Shown here: piece by piece, positions 15,420 through 24,640 of the stretch
How the letters are laid out: each line of letters opens with the position of its first letter
How positions within the stretch are numbered: the stretch's first letter is position 1
Source of the DNA: PALSA-505 sp963702235
GTDB taxonomy: Bacteria; Actinomycetota; Actinomycetes; Streptosporangiales; Streptosporangiaceae
NCBI GenBank assembly: GCA_963702235.1
Contig: CAVPBZ010000007.1
Coordinates: 124,001-188,000 of the forward strand
Direction: 5' to 3'
Length of the DNA stretch: 64,000 bases
The notes under the pieces: model-generated
Databases searched by the model: none
Told to the model about the DNA's origin: nothing
What the model saw: the letters and a program-made list of their open reading frames with translations, nothing else
Position numbers and translations under genes: made by a program

Positions 15420-17606
15420 ATGACGCTGACGCGATCCGGACCCCAGGCCAGCCCGGCCAGCCCGCCGCAGGCGGCCCGGCTGACGCTGGATCGTGCCCGC
15501 GATCACCTGGTCGGCCTGCAGCACGACGACGGGTGGTGGCAGGGCGAGCTCGAGACCAACGTCACCATGGACGCCGAGGACCTGATGCTGCGGGAGTTCC
15601 TCGGCATCAGGACCGACGCGGACACGGCCGCCGCGGCCCGCTGGATCCGGTCCAAGCAGCGAGCGGACGGCACCTGGGCCAACTTCCACGGCGGCCCCGG
15701 CGACCTGTCCACGACCGTCGAGGCGTACGTGGCGCTGCGGCTGGCCGGCGACACTCCGGACGCGCCGCACCTGGACACGGCGGCAAGCTGGATCCGTGCC
15801 CAGGGCGGCATCGAGGCGACCCGCGTCTTCACCCGGATCTGGCTGGCCATGTTCGGCCAGTGGTCCTGGGACGACCTGCCGGTCATCCCGCCGGAGCTGA
15901 TCTACCTGCCGGCCTGGTTCCCGCTCAACGTGTACGACTGGGCTTGCTGGGCCCGCCAGACGATCGTCCCGCTGGCCGTGGTCGGCTCGTTCCGGCCGTC
16001 CCGGCCGCTGCCGTTCTCGCTCGATGAGCTGTGTACTGGCGTGAAGCCGCGCGGGGGTGAACGGGATCCGTGGGCGATCCTGTTTAACAAGCTGGACAAA
16101 GTCCTGCATATATATGAGAACCGTGCGATTGCACCGCGACTGAGGAGCAAGTCCGCCTCGGCGCGACGTCGGCACTCGTCCGCCGGCCAGTCGGCTCCGC
16201 CGAACGGCCGGCTCCCGAGCACCGACGTCACGCTGGACCACACCAGTAACGTAGACCTCGACAATCACACGGGCACCGGGAGTATCACGATTAACCCCGG
16301 TGTGAGCAATGCTGTGCGGCGGGCGGCGCTGCGCAGGTGCACGGAGTGGATCATTGCGCGGCAGGAGAAGGACGGGTGCTGGGGCGGGATCCAGCCGCCG
16401 TGGGTGTACTCGCTGATCGCGCTGCACCTGCTGGGATACGGGCTGGAGCATCCGGTGCTGGCCCGGGGGATCGCCGGGCTGGAGCGGTTCACGATCAGGG
16501 AGGACGGGCCGGATGGTCCGCTGCGCCGGCTGGAGGCGTGCCAGTCGCCGGTGTGGGACACGGTGCTGGCGATGATCGCGCTCGGCGACGCGGGCCTCAA
16601 GCCGGACGACCCGGTCATGGTCAAGGCCGGCGAGTGGGTGCTGGACGAGGAGATTCTGGGGCCTGGGGACTGGCAGGTCCGGCGGCCTGACACGGCGCCG
16701 GGCGGCGGCTGGGCCTTCGAGTTCGACAACGACGGCTATCCCGACACGGACGACACTGCCGAAGTGATCTTGGCCCTGCGCCGCTGCTGGCCGGCGGGGC
16801 GGGTCTGGTCGGGAGCCGGCCGTTCGGCGGAGCCGGCAGGCCGGCGGACGAGCGGGCCCGTCCCGGTGGTCTCTTCCGAGCAGCGTGCCGAAGATGCCAT
16901 CCAGCGCGGCATCCGGTGGCTCACCGGGATGCAGTGCAAGGACGGCGGCTGGGGCGCGTTCGACGCCGACAACGACCGCCAGCTGGTGAACAAGCTGCCG
17001 TTCTGCGACTTCGGCGCGGTGATCGACCCGCCGTCCGCGGACGTGACCGCGCACATCGTGGAGGCGCTGGCGCACGAGGGCATGGCGGGCGGCAAGTCCG
17101 TGCGGCGCGGTGTTACCTGGCTGCTGAAGGCGCAGGAGAAGGACGGGTCGTGGTTCGGCCGGTGGGGCGCGAACTACGTGTACGGCACCGGGGCGGTCGT
17201 CCCGGCGCTGATCGCCGCCGGGGTGCGGCCGGGCAAGCCGTGCATCCGGCGCGCCGTCGCCTGGCTGGAGTGCCACCAGAACGCTGACGGCGGCTGGGGC
17301 GAGGACATGCGCTCCTACGACGACCCGGGGCTGGCCGGGCGGGGCGAGTCCACCGCGTCACAGACGGCCTGGGCGCTGCTCGCGCTGCTGGCCGCCGAGG
17401 GGCCCGCGGCCGCGCAGAACGCCGCGGTCCGGCGCGGTGTCGGCTGGCTGGCGGCCAGCCAGCGCGCCGACGGCAGCTGGGACGAGCCGCAGTACACCGG
17501 GACCGGGTTCCCCGGCGACTTCTACATCAATTACCACTTGTACCGGCTGATCTTCCCGGTCAGCGCGCTGAGCCGGTACCTGCGCACCGTGGAGGGAACG
17601 GCGTGA
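15420..17606 (+). CDS. shc: Squalene-hopene cyclase with two insertions
   Basis: 728 residues against about 630-680 for the family. It cyclises squalene to hopene at the membrane surface. The acid motif is intact as PDTDDTA (Asp442 to Asp445), and QW-type repeats recur (WIRSKQRADGTW, WIIARQEKDGCWGG, WLTGMQCKDGGWG, WLECHQNADGGWG, WLAASQRADGSW). Two low-complexity insertions are unusual: about residues 241-298 (Ser/Arg/Asn/Thr-rich) and about 458-488 (Gly/Ser/Arg/Pro). They lie between conserved helices and keep the frame. The ATG at 15420 follows the synthase stop by eight bases; the frame open upstream of it is antisense noise. The GTG of the next gene overlaps the stop. Confidence 0.93.
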   Translation: MTLTRSGPQASPASPPQAARLTLDRARDHLVGLQHDDGWWQGELETNVTMDAEDLMLREFLGIRTDADTAAAARWIRSKQRADGTWANFHGGPGDLSTTVEAYVALRLAGDTPDAPHLDTAASWIRAQGGIEATRVFTRIWLAMFGQWSWDDLPVIPPELIYLPAWFPLNVYDWACWARQTIVPLAVVGSFRPSRPLPFSLDELCTGVKPRGGERDPWAILFNKLDKVLHIYENRAIAPRLRSKSASARRRHSSAGQSAPPNGRLPSTDVTLDHTSNVDLDNHTGTGSITINPGVSNAVRRAALRRCTEWIIARQEKDGCWGGIQPPWVYSLIALHLLGYGLEHPVLARGIAGLERFTIREDGPDGPLRRLEACQSPVWDTVLAMIALGDAGLKPDDPVMVKAGEWVLDEEILGPGDWQVRRPDTAPGGGWAFEFDNDGYPDTDDTAEVILALRRCWPAGRVWSGAGRSAEPAGRRTSGPVPVVSSEQRAEDAIQRGIRWLTGMQCKDGGWGAFDADNDRQLVNKLPFCDFGAVIDPPSADVTAHIVEALAHEGMAGGKSVRRGVTWLLKAQEKDGSWFGRWGANYVYGTGAVVPALIAAGVRPGKPCIRRAVAWLECHQNADGGWGEDMRSYDDPGLAGRGESTASQTAWALLALLAAEGPAAAQNAAVRRGVGWLAASQRADGSWDEPQYTGTGFPGDFYINYHLYRLIFPVSALSRYLRTVEGTA

Positions 17607-19162
17607 CGACTCAGCCCGCGAACGACAGCCGGGCACAGACGAGGGCGGGCCCGCTGATCGTCTGCGCGCCGCTGCGGGTGGAGGCGCGGGCCTTGCGCCG
17701 CGGCCTGCGCACCGCCGGCGGCGACAGCGACCGGGTGGTCCGCACCGGCTACGGCCCCGAGCGCGCCCGGCAGCATGCCGACGGCCTGGCGGCAGCGCCG
17801 TTCGGGATGCTGGCCGTGGCGGGTACGGGCGCTGGCCTGGTCGCCGGCCTCCAGCCCGGGGATCTGGTCGTCGGTACCGAGGTCGGCGCGGACGGGGCCC
17901 AGGCCGTCGCGCTGCCGTCGGCGCCGCTGCTGGCCGGCGAGCTGCGCCGGGCCGGGCTGCGGGTGCGCACCGGGAAGATCGTCACCGTTGACCACCTGGT
18001 CAGCGGGGCGGAGCGGGAGCGGCTCGCCCGCGACGGCGCGATAGCGGCCGACATGGAATCCGCGCCGCTCGCCGCCGCGGCGGCCGGGCACCCGGTCGCC
18101 GTCATCCGGGCCATCTCCGACACCCCGGGCAAGCCGCTGCTGCACCCGAGGACGGTGACCGGTGGGCTGGCCGCGCTGCGCTCGCTGCGTGCCGTCGGCG
18201 CGGTGCTCGACCAGTGGGCCGCGGCCGCGGGGGAGCGGCGGGTGCTGCTGGCCGGGCCGCGGTCCTTCTGCGCCGGGGTGGAGCGCGCCATCGAGATCGT
18301 CGAGCGGGTGCTGGACCGGCAGGGGCCGCCGGTCTACGTGCGTAAGCAGATCGTGCACAACACCCGCGTGGTCAGCGACCTCGAACGCCGCGGCGCGATC
18401 TTCGTGGACGAGCTCGGCGAGGTGCCGGACGGCGCGACCGTGGTGTTCTCCGCGCACGGCGTGTCACCCGCGGTGCGGGAAGAGGCGGCCGCGCGCGGCC
18501 TGTCGGCCATCGACGCGACCTGCCCGCTGGTGTCCAAGGTGCACGCGGAGGCCAGGCGGTTCGCCGACGACGGCTACCTGGTCGCGTTCATCGGGCACGC
18601 CGGCCACGAGGAGGTGGAGGGCACCATCGGTGAGGCGCCACGGTCCATGGTGCTGGTCGAGACGGCGGCCGACGTGGCCCGTCTGGTGCCGCCGCAGGAA
18701 GGCAAAGTCGCGTACCTGATGCAGACCACGCTGGCCGCGGACGAGGCCAGCAGCATCGCCGGGGCCATCACGACCCGGTTCCCCGACGCCCGCGGCCCGC
18801 GCAGCGACGACATCTGCTACGCGACCACCAACCGGCAGAACGCGGTCCGCGCGGTCGCCGCCGAGTCCGACCTCGTGCTAGTGGCCGGCTCGAAGAACTC
18901 GTCCAACTCGGTCCGCCTGGTGGAACGGGCGGAACGGGCTGGGACGCCCGCGTACCTGATCGACGGGCCCGAGGACATCCAGCTGAGCTGGCTGGCGGGC
19001 GTGTTGACCGTGGGCCTGACGGCCGGCGCGTCCGCGCCGCCGGCGGTGGTCGACGAGATCATCGCCGCGATCGCCGGGCTCGGCCCGGTGGAGGTCAGCG
19101 AGCGGATAACCATCACCGAGTCCATCCGTTTCGGCCTGCCCCGGGAAGTCAGGCAGAAATAG
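17603..19162 (+). CDS. HpnG-IspH fusion: adenosylhopane nucleosidase/phosphorylase + HMBPP reductase
   Basis: 519 residues with two enzyme domains. Residues about 12-205 match the HpnG nucleoside phosphorylase fold (GTGAGL, ADMESAPLA, RAISDTPGK); HpnG removes adenine from adenosylhopane. Residues about 212-519 are a complete IspH, which makes IPP and DMAPP from HMBPP with an Fe-S cluster. The three cluster cysteines are present (Cys223 in FCAGVERA, Cys307 in ATCPLV, Cys405 in DICYATTNRQ), with VHN, SAHGVSP, TTL and SSNSVRL. No stop or start separates the halves. The GTG overlaps the shc stop. The fusion links precursor supply to side-chain processing in one protein. Confidence 0.93.
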   Translation: MTTQPANDSRAQTRAGPLIVCAPLRVEARALRRGLRTAGGDSDRVVRTGYGPERARQHADGLAAAPFGMLAVAGTGAGLVAGLQPGDLVVGTEVGADGAQAVALPSAPLLAGELRRAGLRVRTGKIVTVDHLVSGAERERLARDGAIAADMESAPLAAAAAGHPVAVIRAISDTPGKPLLHPRTVTGGLAALRSLRAVGAVLDQWAAAAGERRVLLAGPRSFCAGVERAIEIVERVLDRQGPPVYVRKQIVHNTRVVSDLERRGAIFVDELGEVPDGATVVFSAHGVSPAVREEAAARGLSAIDATCPLVSKVHAEARRFADDGYLVAFIGHAGHEEVEGTIGEAPRSMVLVETAADVARLVPPQEGKVAYLMQTTLAADEASSIAGAITTRFPDARGPRSDDICYATTNRQNAVRAVAAESDLVLVAGSKNSSNSVRLVERAERAGTPAYLIDGPEDIQLSWLAGVLTVGLTAGASAPPAVVDEIIAAIAGLGPVEVSERITITESIRFGLPREVRQK

Positions 19163-19216
19163 CCATTCACCCCGCCCCGAGAAAATAGTGATTCCTCCCA
19201 GGAAGGTACGGGACCA

Positions 19217-20221
19217 ATGAGCGTGTCGATGCGTCAGAGCCTGCGGATCGGGGCTTACCTGATGCGCCAGAAGCTGGCGCGCAATGATAAATTCCCGCTG
19301 CTCGTCGAGCTGGAGCCGCTGTTCGCCTGCAACCTCAAGTGCGCGGGCTGCGGCAAGATCCAGCAGCCGCACACGGTGCTCAAGCAGCGGATGCCGGTCG
19401 AGCAGGCGGTCGGCGCGGTCATGGAGGCCGGCGCCCCGATGGTGTCGATCGCCGGCGGCGAGCCGCTGATGCACCCGCAGATCGATGAGATCGTGCGCCA
19501 GCTCCTGGCCAAGAAGAAGTTCGTGTTCCTGTGCACGAACGCGCTGCTGCTGCCCAAGAAGCTGGACAAGTTCAAGCCGTCGCCGTACTTCGCGTTCGTC
19601 GTGCACATCGACGGCCTGCGCGAGCGGCACGACGAGTCGGTCTGCAAGGACGGCGTGTTCGACGAGGCGGTCGCGGCCATCAAGGAAGCCAAGGCCCGCG
19701 GGTTCAAGGTCAACACGAACACCACGGTGTTCAACACCGACACGCCCCAGACGGTCATCGACGTGCTCAACTACCTCAACGACGACCTGGGCATCGACGA
19801 GATGCAGATCTCGCCGGCCTACGCGTACGAGAAGGCGCCCGACCAGGAGCACTTCCTCGGCGTCACGGAGACCAGGGAGCTGTTCAAGAAGGCGTTCGCC
19901 GAGGGCAACAGGAAGCGCTGGCGGCTGAACCACTCGCCGCTGTTCCTCGACTTCCTCGAAGGCAAGACCGACTTCGCCTGCACCGCGTGGGGGATACCCT
20001 CCTACTCCCTGCTCGGCTGGCAGAAGCCGTGCTACCTGATGTCCGACGGGTACGTGAAGACGTACAAGGAGCTCATCGAGACCACCGACTGGGACGCCTA
20101 CGGCCGCGGCAAGGACCCGCGGTGCGCGAACTGCATGGCGCACTGCGGCTACGAGCCGTCGGCGGTGCTGGCCACGATGGGATCGCTGAAGGAGTCGCTG
20201 CGCGCCGTCCGCGGCAACTGA
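19217..20221 (+). CDS. hpnH: HpnH, adenosyl-hopene transferase (radical SAM)
   Basis: 334 residues. The radical-SAM cluster motif is CNLKCAGC (Cx3Cx2C, about residues 38-45), followed by GGEPLMHP and the conserved YAYEKAPDQ and C-terminal CANCMAHCGYE. HpnH adds the 5'-deoxyadenosyl radical of SAM to hopene, giving adenosylhopane, the substrate of HpnG. GGAAGGTACGGG upstream supports the ATG. It starts 54 bases after the fusion gene in the same direction and appears to be the last recognisable gene of the operon. Confidence 0.95.
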   Translation: MSVSMRQSLRIGAYLMRQKLARNDKFPLLVELEPLFACNLKCAGCGKIQQPHTVLKQRMPVEQAVGAVMEAGAPMVSIAGGEPLMHPQIDEIVRQLLAKKKFVFLCTNALLLPKKLDKFKPSPYFAFVVHIDGLRERHDESVCKDGVFDEAVAAIKEAKARGFKVNTNTTVFNTDTPQTVIDVLNYLNDDLGIDEMQISPAYAYEKAPDQEHFLGVTETRELFKKAFAEGNRKRWRLNHSPLFLDFLEGKTDFACTAWGIPSYSLLGWQKPCYLMSDGYVKTYKELIETTDWDAYGRGKDPRCANCMAHCGYEPSAVLATMGSLKESLRAVRGN

Positions 20222-20228
20222 CGCACCG

Positions 20229-21180
20229 CACCGCGCCGGCCGGGCGCTGCGGGCGGTCTCGCAGTCGCCTGGCGTGGCGCTGCTCTTCCTGTGGATGGTC
20301 ATCCAGGCGCTGCCCAGGCGAGTACCGGATCTCGCCCGGATGACGCGCAGCACCTACGTCGGCGACCGCCAGCGCGCGGCGGCAGACTGGATTGACCGGA
20401 ACTTCGACCTCATTCAGCGCGCCGCGCCATGGCTCGACCCGGTCGGCCGCTGGGTGTGCGACCGCTGCACGACGTCGTGGCACCACGGGGCAGCGGCCTG
20501 GTCGGCAGCTACCCGCGGGAACAGCCGAGGATCACGTGCAGGCGCGCGGTCACTGTCGTGTACGGGTGCGACGGCAGCCTGCCGGACCGGCTCGGTGACC
20601 TGTCCGCCGCCCTCGGCGCGGCCGGGTTCGGCGAGATCCGCGCGGGCGCCTGGGGCCCGGTGCGCGGCCTGGGCCGCCGTCCGGGTGACAGGTACCGGCC
20701 CGAGCCTCCCGTCTGGCCTTTGACTGGTCCCAGCCCCCGGGACTGGACGTGCCCGCCGTGCTGAAGACCATCCCGTACGATCCCGGGCTCGCTGAGCGGC
20801 GGCCGGAACTGGCTGCCGGCATGCCCAGGTTCCCCGAGCGGCGGCCGGAGATGGGCATCGGCTGGGCCAGCCGGGGCCAGGCGGCGGAGCTGCACGCGAG
20901 CCTGGGTGGCTTGCCCGGCTGCCGCGGCGAGCCGGCCGACCGGGACCAGGCGCGCAGGCTCGGCTGGCCCGAGGATCTGCGCACCGCCAACCCCATCTAC
21001 CAGCCGGTGGAGCTGGCCGGAGCGAGCGTTGACAGCCTGGCTAGCCGGGCGCTGGCACTCCATCAGCATGCGATCGCCATCCGGATAGAGCTCGGCTACT
21101 ACCCGAACCTCAACCCGGCGGCGCCGGAGTACCGGCCGCGGAAGCGGCTGCTCCCGGTCCTCGGCGGCCCCGCTCCATGA
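20229..21180 (+). pseudogene. Frameshifted unknown gene downstream of hpnH
   Basis: Coding-type codon use continues after hpnH but changes frame twice. About 20230-20455 reads ALLFLWMVIQALPRR...DWIDRNFDLIQR; about 20445-20690 reads PLHDVVAPRGSGLVGS...VVYGCDGSLPDRLGDL; about 20690-21180 reads AFDWSQPPGLDVPAVLK...IELGYYPNLNP and ends in TGA. Each change would need one missing base near 20460 and 20700. Joined, this gives roughly 315 residues with a hydrophobic N-terminus. I do not recognise the family. It could also be two small genes, the second starting near 20749. Position suggests a tail gene of the hopanoid operon. Confidence 0.35.
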
Positions 21181-21231
21181 TCACGAAGACTCTTGCGTGT
21201 CATCACACACCAAACGCTTCGCGATCACGGG
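21177..21231. terminator. Degenerate member of the CCATGATCA hairpin family
   Basis: CCATGATCACGAAGAC followed about 25 bases later by CGCTTCGCGATCACGG, an imperfect inverted repeat (about 13 of 16 positions pair). It lies between two converging coding regions, like the clearer relatives at 48318 and 61821. Probably a bidirectional terminator or an intergenic repeat. Confidence 0.5.
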
Positions 21232-21247
21232 CGATCCGGTCGGCGCG

Positions 21248-22078
21248 CTAGAGCTCCACGGTACCGCTGACGCAGCTGATCGTGCCGCCGCCCACCCAGA
21301 CCTGGCCGTCAGCGTCGAGGGAGACGTGCACCCGGCCCCGGCGGCCGAGCACGGTGCCCTGGCTGGCCACGTACGGCGCGGTGACCCGTCCCGTCCCGAG
21401 CAGCCACTGCGCGACCGAGGCATTCAGGCTGCCGGTGACCGGGTCCTCGACCGCCGTGCCCACCTGCGGGCTGAACGCGCGCACCTCCAGAGCCTCCGGC
21501 GAGCCCGCCGGGTACGGGCCGGCGATGCCGATGTCCAGGTCCACCGCGCCCGGCCGGACCGCGAGGACGGCGTCCGCGCTGGCCAGCAGGACGGCGACCC
21601 AGCCGGGCCCGTTGTCGGCCCACTGGATGTCCACGATGTCATCGCGCGCGATGTTCAGCTGCCTGGCTACGCGCGCGGCGACCGCCTCATCGACCGGGCC
21701 GCCGCGCAGCAGCGGCGGCGCGGCGAACGCCAGCCCGGCCCCCGTCCGCCTGATCGGGACCAGTCCCGCTCCGCATTCCTGCCTGATGACCTCGGGGCTG
21801 CGCGGGCGGCCGCCGGACTCCAGCCACGCGTGGCACGTGCCCAGGGTCGGGTGCCCGGCGAACGGCAGCTCGCTGCCCGGCGTGAAGATCCGGACCAGGT
21901 AGTCCGCCTCGCGGGCCCGCGGCGGCAAGACGAACGTGGTCTCGGACAGGTTCGTCCAGTTCGCGAACGCCTGCATCCGCTCGTCGCTCAGGCCCTCGGC
22001 GCCCAGCACGACAGCGACGGGATTGCCGAGGTAAGCAGTGTCGGTAAAGACATCGACCTGACGGAACTGACGCGGCAC
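21248..22078 (-). CDS. PhzF-family isomerase
   Basis: 276 residues of the PhzF/DapF-like double hot-dog fold. Key features are FRQVDVFTDTAYLGNPVAV at the start, NLSETTFVL with the catalytic Glu near residue 45, FAGHPTLGTCHAW, and AVEDPVTGSLNA in the second half. The family catalyses isomerisation in phenazine synthesis, but most members have unknown substrates, and no phenazine genes are nearby. It starts at a GTG; TACACT lies seven bases upstream as a -10 box, so the message is probably leaderless. Confidence 0.9.
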   Translation of the reverse strand: MPRQFRQVDVFTDTAYLGNPVAVVLGAEGLSDERMQAFANWTNLSETTFVLPPRAREADYLVRIFTPGSELPFAGHPTLGTCHAWLESGGRPRSPEVIRQECGAGLVPIRRTGAGLAFAAPPLLRGGPVDEAVAARVARQLNIARDDIVDIQWADNGPGWVAVLLASADAVLAVRPGAVDLDIGIAGPYPAGSPEALEVRAFSPQVGTAVEDPVTGSLNASVAQWLLGTGRVTAPYVASQGTVLGRRGRVHVSLDADGQVWVGGGTISCVSGTVEL

Positions 22079-22196
22079 GTCCCTGAGTGTAGACAGCCGC
22101 TGGCCTGGCGCGGCAGGCCTGCAGCCGCAGCGCCGGGCTATTCCGTCCGGCGCTGCGGCTGCGCGACGCCTGACCCGCGACGCGGCGCCGGGCCCG

Positions 22197-22955
22197 TCAG
22201 GCCGGCGCCTCCTGGTCGCTGGTAAGTGAGCGCGCGACGGCGATGAGCTCGGGGCTGCCCGGGCCGACCGGTGACCAGTCCCAGTCGCCGTACCAGCTGA
22301 CCGGGGCCAGGCCGGCGCCGGCCAGGAACTCGGCGACCTGGTCCTGGCCCATGAACCGGATGGTCTCCGGGACGGTCACGGTCTGTCCGCCCGCGAAGCG
22401 GTAGCAGGTCTCGTAGGTAACGAGTTCCCCGGCCACCGACCTGATGTCGTACCAGACATCGGCCGCCACTCCCGCGGTCTCGACGTGCTGCCAGGTGCCC
22501 CGCGGATTCCATTCCGCCCACTCCCGCACCGCGGGATTCCTGGTCTCCAGGGCGACCCGGCCAGCCGGCGCCAGGTGCTGGCGGACCGCAGCCAGGACAG
22601 CCTGGACCTCGCGGTCGTCGGTGAAGATCTGCAGGACGTGACGGGCCATGATGACCAGATCGAACCGGGAGCCCGGCGGCAGCCCGGCAGCGTCTGCCTC
22701 GACCCACCGCACCAGGCCGCCGCCCGGCCGGCCGCGCGCCACGGCCAGCATCGCAGCCGCCGGATCCGCCCCGGTCACGTGATGACCGCGCGCGGCCAGT
22801 TCGCAGGCCAGCAGGCCCGTGCCGCACCCCAGGTCCAGCACCCGCACCGGCACCTCGCCGGCCAGGTCATGGTAGAAGGCCGTGTGCGCGCCCGGCGGGT
22901 TCATCGCGTCGTACACCGCGGCCAGCCGGGGATCGGCATAGCGTTCGCACAACAC
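22197..22955 (-). CDS. Class I SAM-dependent methyltransferase
   Basis: 252 residues. The SAM-binding motif I is VRVLDLGCGTGLLA (about residues 37-50), followed by the acidic GADPAAAML (motif II) and FDLVIMARHVLQ. The C-terminal half has FRFAGG/TVPETIRF-like strands seen in small-molecule methyltransferases. The substrate is unknown. It starts with GTG; a TAGCGT box sits six bases upstream, suggesting a leaderless message. It is separate from PhzF by 118 bases and probably has its own promoter. Confidence 0.85.
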   Translation of the reverse strand: MLCERYADPRLAAVYDAMNPPGAHTAFYHDLAGEVPVRVLDLGCGTGLLACELAARGHHVTGADPAAAMLAVARGRPGGGLVRWVEADAAGLPPGSRFDLVIMARHVLQIFTDDREVQAVLAAVRQHLAPAGRVALETRNPAVREWAEWNPRGTWQHVETAGVAADVWYDIRSVAGELVTYETCYRFAGGQTVTVPETIRFMGQDQVAEFLAGAGLAPVSWYGDWDWSPVGPGSPELIAVARSLTSDQEAPA

Positions 22956-23136
22956 GGTCAGACGCTATGCCACGCACCGTTCGCCAGCCGGGTGCACTTC
23001 GTAGCCGCCCCTCCGTTGGGTGTCCAGGTAATCGCGGCGGACGGCGCGTTAACGCGGCAGATCTACCGCAACCATCCCGGATAGGGCTAAAGTCCAGCAC
23101 AGCCCCGCGTGCAACGTCGCCCACAGGAGCGTGACC

Positions 23137-24570
23137 GTGTTCCGGATCAACAGAGTCCTGCGTTTGCTGCTACCCCCCGCCCTGCTGGCCGCCGGGGTCG
23201 GCCCCGTCGCGGCGGTGCCCGCCCTGGCCGGCACCCCGGCCGCCGCGCACGCGGTGGCCGGCACCAGGGAGTACACCGGGAAGTTCAAGGACGGGGCGAC
23301 TTACCTGATCCAGGTTCCGGCCAACTGGAACGGGACGCTGTTCCTGTACAGCCATGGGTACGTGGTCCCCGGGTCAAACAACCCCGCTACTGACGTCGGC
23401 GATCCTGCCACTGGTGCGTGGATGCTCAGCCACGGCTATGCGCTGGCAGGCTCGTCGTACGCGACCACCGGATGGGCCGTCCAGCAGGCGCTGCCCGATC
23501 AGATTCACACCCTCAACGTCTTCGACCGGCTCGCCGGGACGCCCCAGCAGACTATCGCCTGGGGTCACTCACTCGGCGGCATGATCACGGCCGGCCTCAT
23601 CCAGCGGTACCCGACCAGGTTCACCGCGGCGCTGCCCATGTGCGGCGTGCTGTCCGGCGGGGTGGCGACCTGGAACACCGCCCTCGACTCAGAGTTCGCC
23701 TTCCAGCAGCTCATCGACCCGTCGCTCAGCGTCGTGAACATCACCAACCCCGGCGCGAACCTGACCTCGGCGGAAGCTGCCGCGGCCGCGGCGCAGCAGA
23801 CCGCGCAGGGCCGTGCCCGGCTCGCGCTGGCGTCCGCGTTCGCCGACACCCCCGGCTGGTTCACGCCGCTGTCGCCCGAGCCGGCGGCGACGAATTACCA
23901 GGCGCAGGAAGCCAACCAGTACCTGTGGGCCAGCCAGATCACCTTCCCGTTCGCCTTCGACCTGCGGGCCGAGCTGGAGGCCAGGGCCGGCGGGAACCCG
24001 TCGTGGAACACCGGCGTCAACTACTTCCGCGACCTGCTGAAGTCGGCCGACCTCAAGGAAGTCCTCGCGCTGTACCACATGGCCGGCCTGAGCCTGAACA
24101 AGGATCTGGCCACGCTCGCCGCCGCCCCGCGGATCTCAGCCGACCCGGCTGCCACCAGCTACCTGGAGAAGAACATCGCCTACAACGGGGATCTGCGTAT
24201 CCCCGTCCTCACCATGCACACCGTCGGTGACGGGCTCGTGGTCCCGGAGAACGAGCAGGCCTACAGCGCGACGGTGGCCAAGGCCGGCGACTCGGAGATG
24301 CTGCGGCAGGTCTTCGTGAGCCGGGCAGGCCACTGCGCCTTCACGCCCGCTGAGACCATCACGGCAGCCCGGCTGCTGCTCGCCCGCGTCGCGACCGGTG
24401 AGTGGAATGCCGGGGCGCTTCTCCCGGCCCGGATGAACGCGAGGGCCGCGGCGCTCGGCCCGGCGTACAACATATTCAGCAGCGGCGGCAAGCTGGTCCC
24501 CACCGCGCCGGCCTTCCTGCACTTCACCTCGCCGCCGTACCTCCGCCCGTTCTCGTTGCCGGCCCGGTAA
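23137..24570 (+). CDS. Secreted alpha/beta hydrolase
   Basis: About 477 residues. The GTG at 23137 is preferred over the GTG at 23131 because the AGGAG at about 23124-23128 is correctly spaced for it. A signal peptide covers about residues 1-37 (Leu/Ala-rich, ending near PAAAHA). The nucleophile elbow is GHSLGGM (about residue 148), an oxyanion region is YSHGYVVPG, an acid is likely in VGDGLVVPE, and His in RAGHCAF completes the triad. This resembles secreted actinobacterial hydrolases of the esterase/prolyl-peptidase type. Substrate unknown. Confidence 0.82.
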   Translation: MFRINRVLRLLLPPALLAAGVGPVAAVPALAGTPAAAHAVAGTREYTGKFKDGATYLIQVPANWNGTLFLYSHGYVVPGSNNPATDVGDPATGAWMLSHGYALAGSSYATTGWAVQQALPDQIHTLNVFDRLAGTPQQTIAWGHSLGGMITAGLIQRYPTRFTAALPMCGVLSGGVATWNTALDSEFAFQQLIDPSLSVVNITNPGANLTSAEAAAAAAQQTAQGRARLALASAFADTPGWFTPLSPEPAATNYQAQEANQYLWASQITFPFAFDLRAELEARAGGNPSWNTGVNYFRDLLKSADLKEVLALYHMAGLSLNKDLATLAAAPRISADPAATSYLEKNIAYNGDLRIPVLTMHTVGDGLVVPENEQAYSATVAKAGDSEMLRQVFVSRAGHCAFTPAETITAARLLLARVATGEWNAGALLPARMNARAAALGPAYNIFSSGGKLVPTAPAFLHFTSPPYLRPFSLPAR

Positions 24571-24640
24571 CGGTCAGCCCGCGCCGTCCGCGGGGCAGGA
24601 GCGTTCCTGTCCCGCGGACGTGGCTGGCATCATCGAGCAC

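Noticed and set aside
15189..17276. Minus-strand open frame of 695 codons
   Set aside because: Antisense of the squalene-hopene cyclase, with no domain or ribosome site.
15420..17606. Cyclase as a pseudogene because of extra length
   Set aside because: Both insertions keep the frame, and catalytic and QW motifs before and after are intact.
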